Of a stretch of 6,896 bases of DNA, positions 5,977-6,896 are shown piece after piece. Source of the DNA: Erythrobacter sp. (GTDB taxonomy: Bacteria > Pseudomonadota > Alphaproteobacteria > Sphingomonadales > Sphingomonadaceae); the NCBI GenBank assembly GCA_013214365.1, contig JABSPI010000062.1:4984-11879 (forward strand). Reading direction: 5' to 3'. Under the pieces are notes generated by a model that saw only the letters and a program-made list of their open reading frames with translations, was not told the origin of the DNA and made no database searches. Positions within the stretch are counted from its first letter, which is position 1. Each line of letters starts with the position of its first letter. A program made the translations under genes and the position numbers.

Positions 5977-6896
5977 ATGATTTCGAAGTTTCGCAATTTC
6001 TTTCAATCCAAAATCGGGTTGCCGATTTTTATCGGCTTTCTGGTTGTGGTCGCGCTGGCTTTTGCGGCCAGTGATTTGAGCGGATCGGCCACTTTTGGCG
6101 GTTTGGGGGGCGATGACAAAGTCGTTGTGATCGACGGTGAGGGCGTGTCGTCGAACGATTTGCGCAGCACGGTAAATACCGGCCTGGATCGTGCCCGCGG
6201 GCAAAATCCCACTTTGACCATGCCGGATTTTATTGAAGCGGGTGGCTTTGAAACTGAGCTGGATTTGATGATTGATCGCAAGGCCACCGCCGCTTTTGCC
6301 CGGTATTATGGGCTGCGCGCTGGTTCTAATCTTATCAACAGCGAAATTCGCCAGATCCCGGCTTTTCAGAGCCTCACCGGGGATTTCGACCAAGCCACCT
6401 ATCAAAACGCTTTGCGGCGCGAGGGGATCACAGACCGGATTTTGCGCGAAGATATCGGCGAAGGGCTGCTCAACCAACAAGTGTTGCGTCCCGCTTTTGC
6501 GGCCCCGCAATTGCCGCTCGGCGCAGCGCGCCAATATGCGGCGCTGGTGCTTGAACGGCGCAAAGGTTCGATTGCCCTTATTCCGAGCCGCGTTTTTGCG
6601 CCAAGCGAAGATCCCACGGATGAACAATTGGCCGCCTTCTATGCCGAGCAGAACGAACAATTTGTCCTGCCCGAACGACGCACGATCCGCGTCGTTTCTT
6701 TCGGAGCGGAAAATATCGGTTCGGACATCGAGCCCAGTGCAGAGCAGATCGCGGAACGCTTTGAACGCGATGCAGAAATCTATGGCGAACAAGAACGCCG
6801 CGCGGTTACGACCTTCGTGGTCCCCACCCAAGACGCAGCGCAGGCCTTGATCGAACGCATCCGCGGCGGTGTTGCGCTGCAGACCGCGGCGCGCGA
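5977..6896 (+). CDS. PpiD/SurA-like membrane-anchored periplasmic foldase (3' end outside window)
   Basis: The frame opens with ATG at 5977, 10 bases after GGGAAG, and runs for 306 codons to the window edge without a stop. The N-terminus (MISKFRNFFQSKIG) is short and basic. One hydrophobic segment at about 15-31 follows, with no signal-peptidase site, giving an N-in, periplasm-out anchor as in PpiD. After a Gly-rich linker, VVVIDGEGVSSNDLR (49-63) and the helical segment with ELDLMIDRKATAAFARYYG (94-112) and NSEIRQIPAFQ (121-131) are typical of the SurA/PpiD chaperone N-domain. A region starting TDEQLAAFYAEQNEQFVLPERRTIRVV (214-240) leads toward the parvulin domain, which lies beyond the window. 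Related proteins bind outer-membrane and exported clients near SecYEG. The family is confident; whether the parvulin domain is catalytically intact cannot be seen. Confidence 0.92.
   Translation, partial: MISKFRNFFQSKIGLPIFIGFLVVVALAFAASDLSGSATFGGLGGDDKVVVIDGEGVSSNDLRSTVNTGLDRARGQNPTLTMPDFIEAGGFETELDLMIDRKATAAFARYYGLRAGSNLINSEIRQIPAFQSLTGDFDQATYQNALRREGITDRILREDIGEGLLNQQVLRPAFAAPQLPLGAARQYAALVLERRKGSIALIPSRVFAPSEDPTDEQLAAFYAEQNEQFVLPERRTIRVVSFGAENIGSDIEPSAEQIAERFERDAEIYGEQERRAVTTFVVPTQDAAQALIERIRGGVALQTAAR

Noticed and set aside
5791..6831. A 346-codon minus-strand open frame
   Set aside because: Antisense to the PpiD-like gene and extending into the promoter region; composition is shadow-like, whereas the plus frame shows a membrane anchor and chaperone-domain motifs.

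Overview
The window looks like a chromosomal housekeeping segment of an alphaproteobacterium, most likely in the Sphingomonadales (Erythrobacter/Sphingomonas relatives). This is inferred from three things: the style of the proteins (DUF1178, an IbpA-type Hsp20, a SecG with an acidic Ala/Gly-rich tail), the gene order pyrG-secG-tpiA divergent from a PpiD-like foldase gene, and the moderately GC-rich sequence. No database search was possible. There is no sign of mobile elements, CRISPR, phage genes, tRNA or rRNA.

Layout. At the left is a tight minus-strand cluster: glutaredoxin 3 (1610-1347), a nitrilase-superfamily amidase (1337-519) and a DUF1178 protein (509 to beyond base 1), with 9-bp gaps. 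Together they suggest a small glutathione/thiol-related operon. Divergent from it is an ibpA-type small heat-shock gene (1794-2288, +). Its leader carries a heat-shock-like promoter and a well-formed ROSE-type RNA thermometer that folds the Shine-Dalgarno into a hairpin with a bulged G. A 393-bp non-coding stretch (2289-2681) separates it from the convergent pyrG. That stretch holds terminator-like hairpins and several other stem-loops, and may encode a small minus-strand RNA.

From 5688 down to 2682, three minus-strand genes follow each other: tpiA (glycolysis), secG (protein export) and pyrG (CTP synthesis). The gaps between them are about 100 bp; one holds a possible promoter (before secG) and the other a strong hairpin (between secG and pyrG). 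A 288-bp divergent region (5689-5976) carries candidate promoters for tpiA and, rightward, for a PpiD/SurA-like membrane-anchored periplasmic folding factor (5977 to the window end, incomplete).

The protein-coding content is ordinary. The most interesting signals are RNA-level: the ROSE thermometer before ibpA, the structured ibpA-pyrG intergenic region with a repeated hairpin-loop motif, and the secG-pyrG hairpin. I saw no convincing evidence of an undescribed protein system here.
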